Shown: positions 1 to 8,283, counted from the first letter of the stretch. The stretch is 64,000 nt of DNA from Amycolatopsis solani (GCF_033441515.1 NZ_JAWQJT010000003.1:2170001-2234000), one strand, 5' to 3'. Made by a program: numbers and translations. The notes: generated by a model not told the origin, from the letters alone.

Positions 1-516
1 GGTCAGCGGCGACGTCGCATCGGAGACGAGGATCACCGCGTCCGCTTCGGCGAGCAGGTCGAGGGCGGCCGCGGTCCGCGGTGACCGCGGGTCACCGACC
101 GGCGGGGTGTCGACGAGGACGAGCCCGGCCGACAGGAGTTCGCGGGGCACACCGACTTCCACGCGGCTGAGCGTGCCGGCGGGACGGGCGCCGAGTTCGC
201 CGGTGAGCCGTTCGACCGCGACGGGGATCCGTTCGCGGGACCGGCCGACCAGGGTCGCGGCGGGTTCGGCGGAGTAGGCGATTTCGGTGGGGACGGCCGG
301 GGTCGGGGCGTCGCCGACCGCGCACACCGGCGCGTTCAGCACCGCGTTGAGCAGGTATCCCTTGCCCTGTTTGGGAAAGCCGAGCACGCCGAGCCGGATC
401 TGCCCGGTGGGGGCGTCCCGGCGTCTGCGCAGGCGCTCGGCGAGATCGGCGCGGCCGTGCGTGCGGCACGCGTCCATCGTCTCGTTGAGCACTTCGAGCC
501 AAGCGGGGGCGGTCAC
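1..516 (-). CDS. Dynamin-like GTPase (IniA/IniC-like), N-terminal 172 residues, C-terminus outside window
   Basis: The gene begins at a GTG (514-516) and runs off the left edge, so about 172 N-terminal residues are visible. A short helical leader precedes a G-domain: a P-loop-like GFPKQGKG at residues 46-53, a switch-I-like PTPAVPTEI, and LVLVDTPPVGDP in the G3 position. The layout matches bacterial dynamin-family proteins such as mycobacterial IniA/IniC, which remodel the inner membrane under envelope stress. Both nucleotide motifs are altered: the P-loop has GKG instead of GKS/T, and G3 reads DTPP instead of DxxG. The gene follows the IniB-like gene on the same strand across about 100 nt containing a strong hairpin. 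The family call is inference from gene order and the visible G-domain; nucleotide hydrolysis is doubtful. Confidence 0.72.
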   Translation of the reverse strand, partial: MTAPAWLEVLNETMDACRTHGRADLAERLRRRRDAPTGQIRLGVLGFPKQGKGYLLNAVLNAPVCAVGDAPTPAVPTEIAYSAEPAATLVGRSRERIPVAVERLTGELGARPAGTLSRVEVGVPRELLSAGLVLVDTPPVGDPRSPRTAAALDLLAEADAVILVSDATSPLT

Positions 517-557
517 AGCGAAGGAGTGTCCCCGGTTTACTCCCCGTGCGCACACCG

Positions 558-600
558 GGTGCCCGTCCCGCGGTCGCACCCAGACCGCGGGACGGGCACC
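558..600 (-). terminator. Perfect 18-bp stem-loop between the IniB-like and dynamin-like genes
   Basis: Arms 558-575 and 583-600 are exact reverse complements with a 7-nt loop. The hairpin starts 18 nt past the IniB-like stop codon and lies before the dynamin-like GTG. There is no U-tract, as is usual in high-GC actinobacteria. It could partially terminate transcription so that the structural IniB-like product is made in excess, or stabilise the upstream mRNA. Confidence 0.65.
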
Positions 601-617
601 GGTGACCGGTTCGGGGC

Positions 618-1625
618 TCAGTGCCCGATGTGGATGTCGTTGTTCGACGCGATGTCGCCGATGTGCAGGTTGCCCAGCGCGTTGTGGCTGACGTCGGCGA
701 CATCGGAGACGACGTCATGGACGGCCGAGCCGTTGCCGCTGGCCAGCTCGCCGACCTGGCCGAGGGCGTTGTGGTCGGCGCTGATGCCGGTGGCGTTCGT
801 CACGGCGCCGGTGACGTCGGTGACACCGTGGACGGCCGAGGTGACCTCGCCGCTGACGTGCTTGACGTCGATGTCCGAGGTGCCCTTGAGGATGCCGGTG
901 AAGTCACCGATGTGGCCGGTGACGGCGCCGACGGTGCTGTTCAGGTCACCGGTGACGTCGCCGACGTGCGTGGTGGTCTCGTAGACCGGCGCGGTCGCGT
1001 TGTTGGACAGGTTGCCCACCACGTCGCCGCCGAGGTGCGAGACCTCGCCGGTGGCGCCGACGACCGAGCTGTGGTCGACGTCGGTGACCGAGTACACGAG
1101 GTTGCCCGCGACCTGGACCGCGTCGAGGCTCGAGCCGAGGTCGCCCGCGGAGCCGAAGGCGCCGGTCGGGTCGCCGGCCAGGGCGGTGACGCCCGCGGCC
1201 GTGGTGGTGAGGTCGTTCACACCGGGGAGGGCGCCGACGCCCGGAACCGCGGCGGGCAGGCCCAGGTCGCCGATGGCCGGCAGCTCGGTGCCGAGGTCGC
1301 CGACACCCGGCAGCGCCGAGGTGCCCGGCAGGCCGAGGCCCGCGGTGAGGGCGGTGAGCTGGTCGATCGCGCCCTGGATGCCGGGGGCGTCGGTGCCGAC
1401 CGAGGACAGGCCACCGATGGCCGGGAGGCTGTCCACGGCGGGGAGGCTGTCGACCGGCACGAAGTCGAGCACCAGCGGGATGACCTCGTGCACGTCGGCG
1501 GCGCTGACGTCGCCGAGACCGGCGGCGGCGAGGGCGCCCTGCGGGTCCGTCCCGAAGGCCGCGAGCGCGGTCGGGTCGTTGAGCAGGTTCAGGGCGAAGT
1601 CGTGCAACGTCTGCACGGAGTCCAT
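618..1625 (-). CDS. IniB-like N-terminal domain protein, Gly/Ala/Val-rich low-complexity
   Basis: This 335-residue protein begins MDSVQTLHDFALNLLND, the short helical domain typical of IniB-family proteins, with a FGTDPQGALAAAGL segment near residues 26-39. After about residue 60 it becomes a low-complexity sequence rich in G, V, A, D and T with degenerate repeats (LPGVGDLG, VTGHIGDFTG, VHGVTDVTG). I chose the ATG at 1625 because AGGAG sits nine bases upstream; a longer in-frame extension has no ribosome site. There is no clear signal peptide. IniB is the first product of the mycobacterial isoniazid-inducible operon; its molecular role is not settled. Here it is divergent from an Hsp70-like/IniR-like pair and upstream of a dynamin-like gene, which supports an Ini-type stress module. 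Confidence 0.8.
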   Translation of the reverse strand: MDSVQTLHDFALNLLNDPTALAAFGTDPQGALAAAGLGDVSAADVHEVIPLVLDFVPVDSLPAVDSLPAIGGLSSVGTDAPGIQGAIDQLTALTAGLGLPGTSALPGVGDLGTELPAIGDLGLPAAVPGVGALPGVNDLTTTAAGVTALAGDPTGAFGSAGDLGSSLDAVQVAGNLVYSVTDVDHSSVVGATGEVSHLGGDVVGNLSNNATAPVYETTTHVGDVTGDLNSTVGAVTGHIGDFTGILKGTSDIDVKHVSGEVTSAVHGVTDVTGAVTNATGISADHNALGQVGELASGNGSAVHDVVSDVADVSHNALGNLHIGDIASNNDIHIGH

Positions 1626-1929
1626 GGGGGTTTCTCCTGGTCCGGTGGTTCGGGGGGACGGCATCGGCCGCAACGACCGGTGCTCCGTGATCAAAGTAGG
1701 GAGACGACCCCCCAGCGCACATCGGGGATCACTCCGAGTCGCACTCCGGTCAGCCGATAGGGGATCGATATGTCATCGTTAGGGAGTTAGGGGCTCATCC
1801 GAGACGCGCTCAGTTGGGTTAAATCCCTCCTGCCCCTTGATTGACTAACCCGTTTGGGTGAGGATGCCCCGAGCCCTAGGGGGATTTCGTACCCCTGTTC
1901 GGCCCCCGCGAGGTGAGGAGGAACCGCCG
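1626..1929. promoter_or_regulatory. Divergent control region between the IniB-like and Hsp70-like genes
   Basis: About 300 nt without a gene, relatively AT-rich around 1780-1860 compared with its flanks, as expected for divergent promoters. An inverted repeat GGGTTA (1816-1821) / TAACCC (1846-1851) brackets TTGATTGAC and is a candidate operator for the LuxR-type regulator encoded downstream on the plus strand. The Hsp70-like gene has GAGGAGGAA just before its TTG start. Promoter hexamers cannot be assigned confidently by eye. Confidence 0.4.
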
Positions 1930-3072
1930 TTGCCCTACGTCCTCGGGATCGATGTGGCACAGGGACGGACCCACGCCGCGACCTGCCGGCGGCAAGGCAC
2001 CGGCTGGGGCGAGCCCGAACCCCTCTGGCTGGGCGAGCGGTCCCCGGCCGCCGCGTCCGCGCTGTTCCTCGACGACGAGGGCTACCTGCTCACCGGGGAC
2101 GCGGCCGCGCAGGCGGGCGCCCGGGTCCCGTCCCGGCTGCTCACCGGCTTCCACCGGCGGATCGGCGACGACGTGCCGATGCTCGTCGAAGGGGAGGCGT
2201 TCCCGCCCGAGACGCTGACCACCGTCCTCGTCGAGGGGATCGCCGAGCACGCCGCGAATCTCTTCGGCGGGCCCCCGGCCCACCTGGTGCTGACCCACCC
2301 CGGCGACTGGGGCGGCTACCGCCGTGACGTGCTGCGGCGCGCGCTGGCCGACGCCGGGTTCACCGCCGTGACGTTGGTCCCGGGCTCGATCGCCGCGCTC
2401 GGCGCGCACCTGGCCGTGCCCGGCCCCGGCGCGACGGCGGCGGGAGTGTGCGAGTTCGGCGCCGACGGCGTGATCGTCACGCTGGCGACGGCGACCGCCG
2501 CCAGCGGCTGGCAGCTCGGCACGAGCGCCGAGGGCGTAGCCCCGGCGGCCGCGCTGAGCACGCTGTTCGCGCTCGCCGGCGCCGCGACGACGTCCCCCAA
2601 GGGCCTCGCCGGCGTGGTGTTCTGCGGCGACGTCCCCCCGCACGCGCTGCCCGCCCGGCCGCCGTGCCCGATGTTCGCGGGACCGGTTCCGCCGGCGACC
2701 GCCGCCCTCGGCGCGGCCGCACTCGGGGCGCTGCGCGCCGAAGGCCGGGGTGGGCCCCAGGAACCCCCGGCCGTCGAGACCACCTTGCTCCCCAAGGTGG
2801 ACACGCTCGGTGAGCTCGGCGAGCGGCCGCCCCGGCCGCCGGTCGAGATCACGCCGTTCGAACTGCCCGAGCGCGTCAGCCCGATGAACCTGTTCCGGCG
2901 GCGGCGCCCCCTCGCCGCCGCGATCCTGGTGCTCGCCGCGGCCGTGTCCGCCGGGGCGATCACCATCACCGCCCGCGAAGCCACCGCAGGCCCCGGCACC
3001 ACCCCCGCTCCGTCCCCCGCCCCGAGCCACTGCGCCCGCCCCGGCGCCCCCTCCGGTGAAGGTCACTGTTGA
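1930..3072 (+). CDS. Membrane-anchored Hsp70-like (actin-fold ATPase) protein
   Basis: Starting at TTG 1930, which has GAGGAGGAA eight bases upstream, the 380-residue product opens with VLGIDVAQGRTHAA, the phosphate-1 loop of an Hsp70/actin-fold ATPase. It continues with an Hsp70-like region (LVLTHPGDWGGYRRDVL, then LVPGSIAALGAHL). There is no peptide-binding domain. After the nucleotide-binding domain comes a basic stretch, one membrane segment (LAAAILVLAAAVSAGAI, near residue 345) and a short Pro/Ser tail that should be outside the cell, with two cysteines near the end. An upstream in-frame GTG at 1858 would add 24 residues with no ribosome site. The stop overlaps the next gene (TTGA), indicating translational coupling with the IniR-like regulator. 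A membrane-tethered Hsp70 beside an Ini-type operon suggests envelope-stress sensing; this is inference. Confidence 0.78.
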   Translation: MPYVLGIDVAQGRTHAATCRRQGTGWGEPEPLWLGERSPAAASALFLDDEGYLLTGDAAAQAGARVPSRLLTGFHRRIGDDVPMLVEGEAFPPETLTTVLVEGIAEHAANLFGGPPAHLVLTHPGDWGGYRRDVLRRALADAGFTAVTLVPGSIAALGAHLAVPGPGATAAGVCEFGADGVIVTLATATAASGWQLGTSAEGVAPAAALSTLFALAGAATTSPKGLAGVVFCGDVPPHALPARPPCPMFAGPVPPATAALGAAALGALRAEGRGGPQEPPAVETTLLPKVDTLGELGERPPRPPVEITPFELPERVSPMNLFRRRRPLAAAILVLAAAVSAGAITITAREATAGPGTTPAPSPAPSHCARPGAPSGEGHC

Positions 3073-5477
3073 ACACTCTGCTCACGCAGGTTTCCCCGCT
3101 TCACACCGTCCCCGCCCATCCCGCGGCCCGTCAGCTCCTCGACCGGGTCGCGGCCGACCCCGCCGAACCGCTGCGGCTCGCCGTCGTCGCCCCCGGCGGC
3201 TACGGCAAGAGCGTGCTGCTCGCCGCGCTCGACCGCCGCTACCGGGAAGCGGGCGTCGACGCCGTGCTCGTCGACGACGCCGACCGGCTCGGCCCCGACC
3301 AGCTCGAGGAGCTGCTCGCCGGGGCGGACGGCCCGATCGTCGTCGCGCACCGGCCGGCCGCGGTGGCGCCCGGCTGGACGCTGCTGCAGCTCGGCCCGCT
3401 CACCGTCGAGGACATCGCCCGGCTGATGACGGCGGTGACGGGCGCGCCCGCCGACCCGGCGGAAGCGACCGACCTGCACGCCCGCAGCGGCGGCGTGCCG
3501 AGGCTGGCCGAGCGCGCGCTGCTCGGGCGGCTCGAGGACTTCCGGCCGGAGCTCGACGAGCTCGACGACGCCGTGCTGCGCTACCTGATCGCGGCCGAAG
3601 CCGGGGCGGGGCGCAACCTCGACCTGCTGAGCGCGCTGCTCGACCGCGGCCCCGACGAGCTGCCCGCCGTCGTCGACGGCGCCCGCGCGACCGGCCTGCT
3701 CGCCCCGGACGACACGCTGCTACCCCTGGCCGCGGCCGCCGTCCGCGACTTCGGGCCGCCCGCCCGCCGGCTGACGACGGTGCAGCGGCTGGTCGAGCTC
3801 CAGCTGGCGAACGGCCTGCCGGTGCTCGACCTGGCGCGGTCCCTGCTCGGCACGGGCAGCTCCGGCGCGTCCGCGGCCGCGGCCTTCGCGGCGGCGGCCG
3901 GGGAAGCACTGCCGTCCGACCCTCGGCTGGCGGCCGAGCTGTTCGAGGCCGCCGCCGAAGCGGGCGACCGGTCGCCGACGGTGACCGCGGGCTGGGCCCG
4001 CGCGGCGGCGTTGTCCGGCGACCTCGACACGGCCCTGCGCCTCGGCGACGGCATGCTCGGCGCGGCCGACGCGCAGACCCGGGCGGCCGGCGCCGCGATC
4101 GCCGCGACGGTGCTGGCGCACCGGGGCGAACTGGCCCGCAGCGCGGAGCTGTACCACTGGGCCTCCCGCACGGCCGACCTCCCCGCGACGAGCTGGGCGG
4201 GCGCGGACGCGTTCGCGGCCATCGCCCTCGCGGGGACCGGCGACCTGCCCGGCGCCCGCCAGCTGCTCGACACCCCCTCCCCCGGCGTCGCCCCGACGTT
4301 GTTCGCGGGCGCGGCGACCCGCATGGCGGGCGGCATCGCGGATTCGGTGTCCGGCTGCGCGACGGAGACGTTGTCCACGTTGCTGGGCGCGGCAGCGATG
4401 CTGGAGCCGGCTCTGGGCGGCACGTTGCTGCCGGACAGCCCGGCCGCGCTCGCCGCACTGGCCGCGCTGCACACCGGCGAGCTGGCGCTGGCGGAGTCGG
4501 TGCTGATCAGGGCGTTGGAGGGCCACACGGGTGGCGACCTCCTGGCGAAGCGCCACCGCCTGCTCCTCGGCTGGGTGGCGATGACGGCCGGCGACCTGAC
4601 GAAGGCGGCGGAACACCGCGACGCCGTCGCCGGGCAGCCGCTGGAAGCCCGCGACGAGCTGTTCTTCGCGACGCTGGACCTGGGTCTGGCCCGCCGGGCG
4701 AGCGACCTCGTCGGGCTGCAGCGGTCGTGGAACCGCGCGTACCAGGCGTCGATGCGGTACCAGACGGACCTGTTTTCGTTGCTGCCCTTGGGTGAACTGG
4801 CGATCGCGGCGGCCCGCACGGGTGCGTCCGCCAAGCTGTCCCCCCAGCTCGAGCGCGCCCACGGTCTTTTGACCCGCCTCGGCGAGCCTCCACTGTGGAC
4901 GGTGTCGCTGGTCTGGCACGAACTGCACGCGGCGATCACGTCGGAGGACGCGGAAGCGGCGAAGGCCCACCTGGCGACACTGACAACACACGCCCACTGC
5001 GGCCGCCACCCCCGAGCCCTGGCCACGGCGGCCCAGTGCTGGCTGGCGGTGCTGAGCGGAACGTTCGCCCCGGACCCGATCGCGGCGGCGGCCGCGGAAC
5101 TCCACGACTTGGGCCTCCGCTGGGACGCGGCCCGTTTGGCCGGCCAGGCGGCGATCCGCACGTCCGACCGGAAGGCGATGGTCCAGCTCCTGGAAGCGGC
5201 CCGCCAGTTCCAGGGCACGGCGGCCCGCCGCGACCAGGGAGCGACGGAGCCGGCCGCGTCGGGAACCGGCCTGGCGGCGCTGAGCGAGCGCGAGCTGGAG
5301 GTCGCCCGCCTGGTCGTGGAGGGGCTGACGTACAAGCAGGCGGGGAGCAAGCTGTTCATTTCCGGGAAGACGGTGGAGCACCACATGGCCCGGATCAGGG
5401 GAAAGCTGGGGGCGACGGACCGGCGCGAGTTGCTGGCGACACTGCGGGAACTGCTGGCACGGCCGGACGCCCCCTGA
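3069..5477 (+). CDS. IniR/MalT-like STAND ATPase transcriptional regulator with C-terminal LuxR HTH
   Basis: This 802-residue protein has Walker A APGGYGKS (about 41-48), Walker B VDAVLVDDADRL, a central Ala-rich helical repeat region resembling TPR units, and a C-terminal LuxR HTH (LSERELEVARLVVEGLTYKQ followed by ISGKTVEHHMARIRGKLGA). This is the architecture of MalT-type signal-transduction ATPases. Mycobacterial IniR, which activates iniBAC in response to envelope stress and trehalose, has the same organisation and lies next to iniB. Here the gene is fused by a 4-nt overlap to an Hsp70-like gene and lies opposite an IniB-like gene, so an IniR-like role is the best guess. The TTG start lies inside the preceding stop codon. 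Confidence is high for the class and moderate for the Ini assignment. Confidence 0.85.
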   Translation: MNTLLTQVSPLHTVPAHPAARQLLDRVAADPAEPLRLAVVAPGGYGKSVLLAALDRRYREAGVDAVLVDDADRLGPDQLEELLAGADGPIVVAHRPAAVAPGWTLLQLGPLTVEDIARLMTAVTGAPADPAEATDLHARSGGVPRLAERALLGRLEDFRPELDELDDAVLRYLIAAEAGAGRNLDLLSALLDRGPDELPAVVDGARATGLLAPDDTLLPLAAAAVRDFGPPARRLTTVQRLVELQLANGLPVLDLARSLLGTGSSGASAAAAFAAAAGEALPSDPRLAAELFEAAAEAGDRSPTVTAGWARAAALSGDLDTALRLGDGMLGAADAQTRAAGAAIAATVLAHRGELARSAELYHWASRTADLPATSWAGADAFAAIALAGTGDLPGARQLLDTPSPGVAPTLFAGAATRMAGGIADSVSGCATETLSTLLGAAAMLEPALGGTLLPDSPAALAALAALHTGELALAESVLIRALEGHTGGDLLAKRHRLLLGWVAMTAGDLTKAAEHRDAVAGQPLEARDELFFATLDLGLARRASDLVGLQRSWNRAYQASMRYQTDLFSLLPLGELAIAAARTGASAKLSPQLERAHGLLTRLGEPPLWTVSLVWHELHAAITSEDAEAAKAHLATLTTHAHCGRHPRALATAAQCWLAVLSGTFAPDPIAAAAAELHDLGLRWDAARLAGQAAIRTSDRKAMVQLLEAARQFQGTAARRDQGATEPAASGTGLAALSERELEVARLVVEGLTYKQAGSKLFISGKTVEHHMARIRGKLGATDRRELLATLRELLARPDAP

Positions 5478-5558
5478 GCGGACTGGCCTTCGCGCTCGGG
5501 CCGGTGCGGTCGGGCGCTGTTCGCGGTCGGGCTGTGCTCCGCTCGGCGACCACGCGGG

Positions 5559-5741
5559 CGGTGCCGATGGTCGCGGCTCGGGCCGACGTGGGCGGGCGGC
5601 GTCGTCAGTCGCGGCTGAGGCCGAAGTGCGCGGCCGGTGGAACGGAGTTGCGGCTTGGGGCGATGTGGCGGGCGATGCCGGTAGTCGCGGCTGGGGGCCG
5701 ACGTGGGCGGGCGGTGCCGTCAGTCGCGGCTGGGGCCGAAG
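5559..5741. repeat. Imperfect ~114-bp tandem duplication containing the 3' end of the flavin reductase gene
   Basis: Segment 5583-5627 recurs at 5697-5741 with only a few changes, and flanking sequence (about 5559-5582 versus 5671-5696) also matches, giving a tandem repeat of roughly 114 bp. The right copy carries the real C-terminal codons and stop of the minus-strand reductase (FGPSRD-stop). The left copy carries a decayed version (FGLSRD-stop), downstream of the real stop. The gap 5478-5719 holds no other gene. Confidence 0.7.
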
Positions 5742-6463
5742 CGTTCCGTTCGGATCTGGTGGGGGTCGTGGCCGAGGGCCAGGAGGATGTCCGCGGCTGT
5801 TTCGACGAAGGCTGTCGGGCCGCAGATGAACGTTGTCGCTCCGAACTCTGCGGGCCAGGCTGCTGTGTTGAGGGTCGCCACGTCGATTCGGCGGGGGATG
5901 CCTGGGCGGCCTTCGGGGAGTTCGCGCGTGTAGACGTACGTGATGTCCAAGCCCGCCACCGGGGTGCGGAGTTCGTCGGCGTAGTACTGCTCTGCCGGGG
6001 TGCGCAGGGAGTAGATCAGCTTGAACGGGGTGCGGACGCCGGCCGCGCGGCGGGCGCGGATCATGGCCATCAGGGGGACGATGCCGGAGCCGCCCGCGAT
6101 GAGGAGGACTGGCTCCGGGTTCTGGGGGTGCCAGGCGAACCAGCCGCCGATGGGGCCGCGGATCTCGATCGGGTCGCCGATCGCGTACGGGCCGGTGAGG
6201 TGCTCGGAGACTTCGCCGTCGGCGACGCGCTGGATCGTCAGCTCCACGCGGTCGCCGTTCGCGGGGGCGGCCAGGGAGTAGCTGCGCTGGGCCCGGTAGC
6301 CGTCCGCGGCCGTCAGGCGGACGTCGACGTGCTGGCCCGCCAGGTGTCCTGGCCAGCCGGGCAGGTCGAAGACGAGGGTGCGGGCCGTCGGGGTTTCGTC
6401 GCGGATTTCGGCCAGGCGGGCGACCCGCCAGGCTAGTCGCCCTGATACCGCTGTTCGCGCCAT
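5720..6463 (-). CDS. Ferredoxin/flavodoxin-NAD(P)H reductase-type flavoprotein
   Basis: The 247-residue product has the FNR fold: FAD-binding RSYSLA (60-65), the pyridine-nucleotide loop IAGGSGIVPLM (about 122-132), the TFICGP motif near residue 215, and a C-terminal aromatic position in FGPSRD. No 2Fe-2S domain is present, so it should pass electrons between NAD(P)H and a separate partner. Its start overlaps the end of the upstream sulfite-oxidase-like gene by 31 nt, so the two are co-transcribed and very likely work as a pair. I chose MARTAVSGRLAW as the start because it begins where homologous N-termini do; the frame further upstream is antisense-like filler within the partner gene. The extreme 3' end is duplicated downstream. 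Confidence 0.85.
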   Translation of the reverse strand: MARTAVSGRLAWRVARLAEIRDETPTARTLVFDLPGWPGHLAGQHVDVRLTAADGYRAQRSYSLAAPANGDRVELTIQRVADGEVSEHLTGPYAIGDPIEIRGPIGGWFAWHPQNPEPVLLIAGGSGIVPLMAMIRARRAAGVRTPFKLIYSLRTPAEQYYADELRTPVAGLDITYVYTRELPEGRPGIPRRIDVATLNTAAWPAEFGATTFICGPTAFVETAADILLALGHDPHQIRTERFGPSRD

Positions 6464-7032
6464 GGATCCCCGTAGTCGTGGTAGCCGACGTTCTCCCAGA
6501 AGCCCGGCTCGTCCCGGGTCTTCAGCTCCAGCCCGCGCACCCACTTCGCGGACTTCCAGAAGTACAGGTGCGGCACGAGCAGCCGCGCCGGGCCGCCGTG
6601 CTCGGGCGTCAGCGGCTTGCCGTCGTACTCGTAGGCGATCCAGGCCTGGCCGTCGAGCAGGTCGGCCAGCGGCAGGTTCGTCGTGTAGCCGCCGTAGGAG
6701 TGGACCAGCACGTAGTCGGCCTCGGTGTCGAGCCCGCCGACCAGCGTGTCGATCGCGACGCCGCGCCAGCGCGTGTCCAGTTTGGACCACTGGGTGACGC
6801 AGTGGATGTCCACCGTGGGCTTTTCGCTCGGCAGGGCCATCAACTCCGCCCAGCTCCACGTGTGCTTGTCACCCTTTTCGGTGGTGACCGCGAACTCCCA
6901 CGTCTCGGTGCGCACGCGCGGCGTCGGCCCGGCGGACAGCACCGGGAAGTCCTCGGCCAGGTACTGCCCGGGCGGCAGGCGCGGGTTGCCACTGCGGGCG
7001 CGGCCCTGGAAACCCGGTGTCACGACACCCAT
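6433..7032 (-). CDS. Sulfite oxidase-like molybdopterin-dependent oxidoreductase
   Basis: The 199-residue protein is a compact SUOX-fold domain. The molybdenum-ligand cysteine is in DIHCVTQWSKLDTRW (Cys78). Downstream motifs VHSYGGYTTNL, AYEYDGKPLTPEHGGPARLLVP and GFWENVGYHDYGDPW match the cofactor pocket of the YedY/sulfite-oxidase superfamily. There is no twin-arginine signal, so it is probably cytoplasmic, as expected if it receives electrons from or gives them to the soluble FNR-type reductase encoded immediately after it. The ATG at 7032 has GAAGGGAG upstream. The substrate cannot be read from sequence; oxidised sulfur or other S/N-oxides are plausible from the family. It lacks the dimerisation domain of true sulfite oxidases. 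Confidence 0.88.
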   Translation of the reverse strand: MGVVTPGFQGRARSGNPRLPPGQYLAEDFPVLSAGPTPRVRTETWEFAVTTEKGDKHTWSWAELMALPSEKPTVDIHCVTQWSKLDTRWRGVAIDTLVGGLDTEADYVLVHSYGGYTTNLPLADLLDGQAWIAYEYDGKPLTPEHGGPARLLVPHLYFWKSAKWVRGLELKTRDEPGFWENVGYHDYGDPWREQRYQGD

Positions 7033-7061
7033 GCGGCACTCCCTTCGCGGTCGAGCCGAGA

Positions 7062-7670
7062 CTACGCCCGGACCTGCAATCCGAGCGACGTGACGAGCAC
7101 CGCAGCCTGTTCGGGTGACACGATCGCGCCGGCCAGCTCGGCGTTCAGCGGGTCGAGGGCCGAGAGGTCGCTGCCCCGCAGGTCGGCCCGCGGCAGCTTG
7201 ACCGCGTGGAGCAGCGCCGCCGACAGGTCGACGTCGGTGAACACCGCGGCGCCGCCGTTGGCCCCGGTCAGGTCGGCCTCCCGCATCCGGACGCCCTGGA
7301 AGGTGACCGAGCGCAGGTCGGCCCCGGCCAGGCCGGCGAACGACCAGTCGCCGCCGGTGACCCGCAGCGGGCGCAGCTCGCACTCGGTGAACGTGGCGCC
7401 GACGAGCTTGCAGCCGGTGAACTCGGCGTCGAAGAAGTTGCACCGCTTGAACGCGCAGCCGGTGAACGACGAGTCCAGGTGCCGCGACGCGTTGAAGCGC
7501 ACGTTGCCGAACACGCAGTCGGTGAACACGGAATTCCGCGTGACGGCCTCGGAGAAGTCGACGTCGTGGAACTTGCACCGCACGTAGTGGCGGCCGGTGA
7601 TCTCCTCTCCGTACCAGTCGTCGCGGGAGAACCGCTGCTCTTCGACGGGATCCTGCGTGGCCTCGGACAC
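7062..7670 (-). CDS. Pentapeptide-repeat protein
   Basis: The 202-residue product is built of A(D/N)LXX-type pentapeptides such as CKFHD, VDFSE, CVFGN, CAFKR, CNFFD, AEFTG, ADLRS, ADLTG and ADLRG. These fold into a right-handed quadrilateral beta-helix. The series is interrupted near residues 100-115 (LRPLRVTGGDWSFAGL). Members of the family include DNA-mimic gyrase-protection proteins (Qnr, MfpA) and many of unknown role. The repeats here are rich in Cys/Phe in the first half, resembling McbG/Qnr-type proteins. The GTG start follows a short unstructured acidic leader (MSEATQDPVEEQRF). Same strand as, and 29 nt before, the molybdoenzyme gene, so an operon is possible but a functional link is not evident. 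Confidence 0.85.
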   Translation of the reverse strand: MSEATQDPVEEQRFSRDDWYGEEITGRHYVRCKFHDVDFSEAVTRNSVFTDCVFGNVRFNASRHLDSSFTGCAFKRCNFFDAEFTGCKLVGATFTECELRPLRVTGGDWSFAGLAGADLRSVTFQGVRMREADLTGANGGAAVFTDVDLSAALLHAVKLPRADLRGSDLSALDPLNAELAGAIVSPEQAAVLVTSLGLQVRA

Positions 7671-7907
7671 TCGGTCAGGCTAACGGCAGGCTTGGCACCG
7701 ATGACGTGTGCCGCAACGGATCTGCCGGCCCCCGGCCGTCGTGCAGGACTGGACTGTCGGCCGGCTTCTTGGCGACGCGGGCGGTTGGCCGGAACCTGCT
7801 CACCACCCGTATCCGAAGCAGGGCGGAGAGCAATCGGGCGCGGCCAAACGGCGCAATCTGGGGCCTGGAGCGTTTGATCTGTCACCCGATCCGGGAATTT
7901 TCGCGGC
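7671..7907. other. Divergent intergenic region, no gene seen
   Basis: About 237 nt between the pentapeptide gene (minus) and a small membrane protein gene (plus). Presumably it holds both promoters. I see no convincing operator, repeat or conserved coding frame; the open frames across it lack ribosome sites and protein-like composition. Confidence 0.4.
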
Positions 7908-8201
7908 ATGTCTCCTTGGCGAACCACCACCAGACGGAACACGGCCGTGCGGGTCATCACGGCGATCGGCGCGATCTTCGCGGGGATCGAAGTTCTCTAC
8001 ATGATCATGGTGCTCGCCGGCGCCAACGCCGGCAATGCGTTCTTCGTCTTCATCAAGTCACTGGCGGTTCCTCTCGCCTTGTTCTTCCCGGGGCTGTTCC
8101 CGGTCAGCAACCCCAGCCTGGCCGTGATCCTGGACTTCGGCCTCGCCGCGGTGTTCTGGCTGGTCGTGACCGGCATCATCGCCCGCTTCGCCGGCCGGTG
8201 A
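7908..8201 (+). CDS. Small integral membrane protein, unknown function
   Basis: The 97-residue product has a short basic N-terminus (MSPWRTTTRRN) followed by three hydrophobic segments: VITAIGAIFAGIEVLYMIMVL, FIKSLAVPLALFFPGLF and LAVILDFGLAAVFWLVVTGIIARF. This predicts three membrane helices and no soluble domain. It resembles many small actinobacterial hypothetical proteins, and no family can be named. There is no clear Shine-Dalgarno before the ATG, so leaderless translation or a later GTG is possible. It stands alone, 83 nt ahead of the DUF2993-like gene. Confidence 0.65.
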   Translation: MSPWRTTTRRNTAVRVITAIGAIFAGIEVLYMIMVLAGANAGNAFFVFIKSLAVPLALFFPGLFPVSNPSLAVILDFGLAAVFWLVVTGIIARFAGR

Positions 8202-8283
8202 CCGGCGGCGGCCCGCCGCTTTCGGACGACCGTCGGGCCACCCGCCCTCGGCATTCGCAGTGTCCTTCGGCGACACTGGACGG

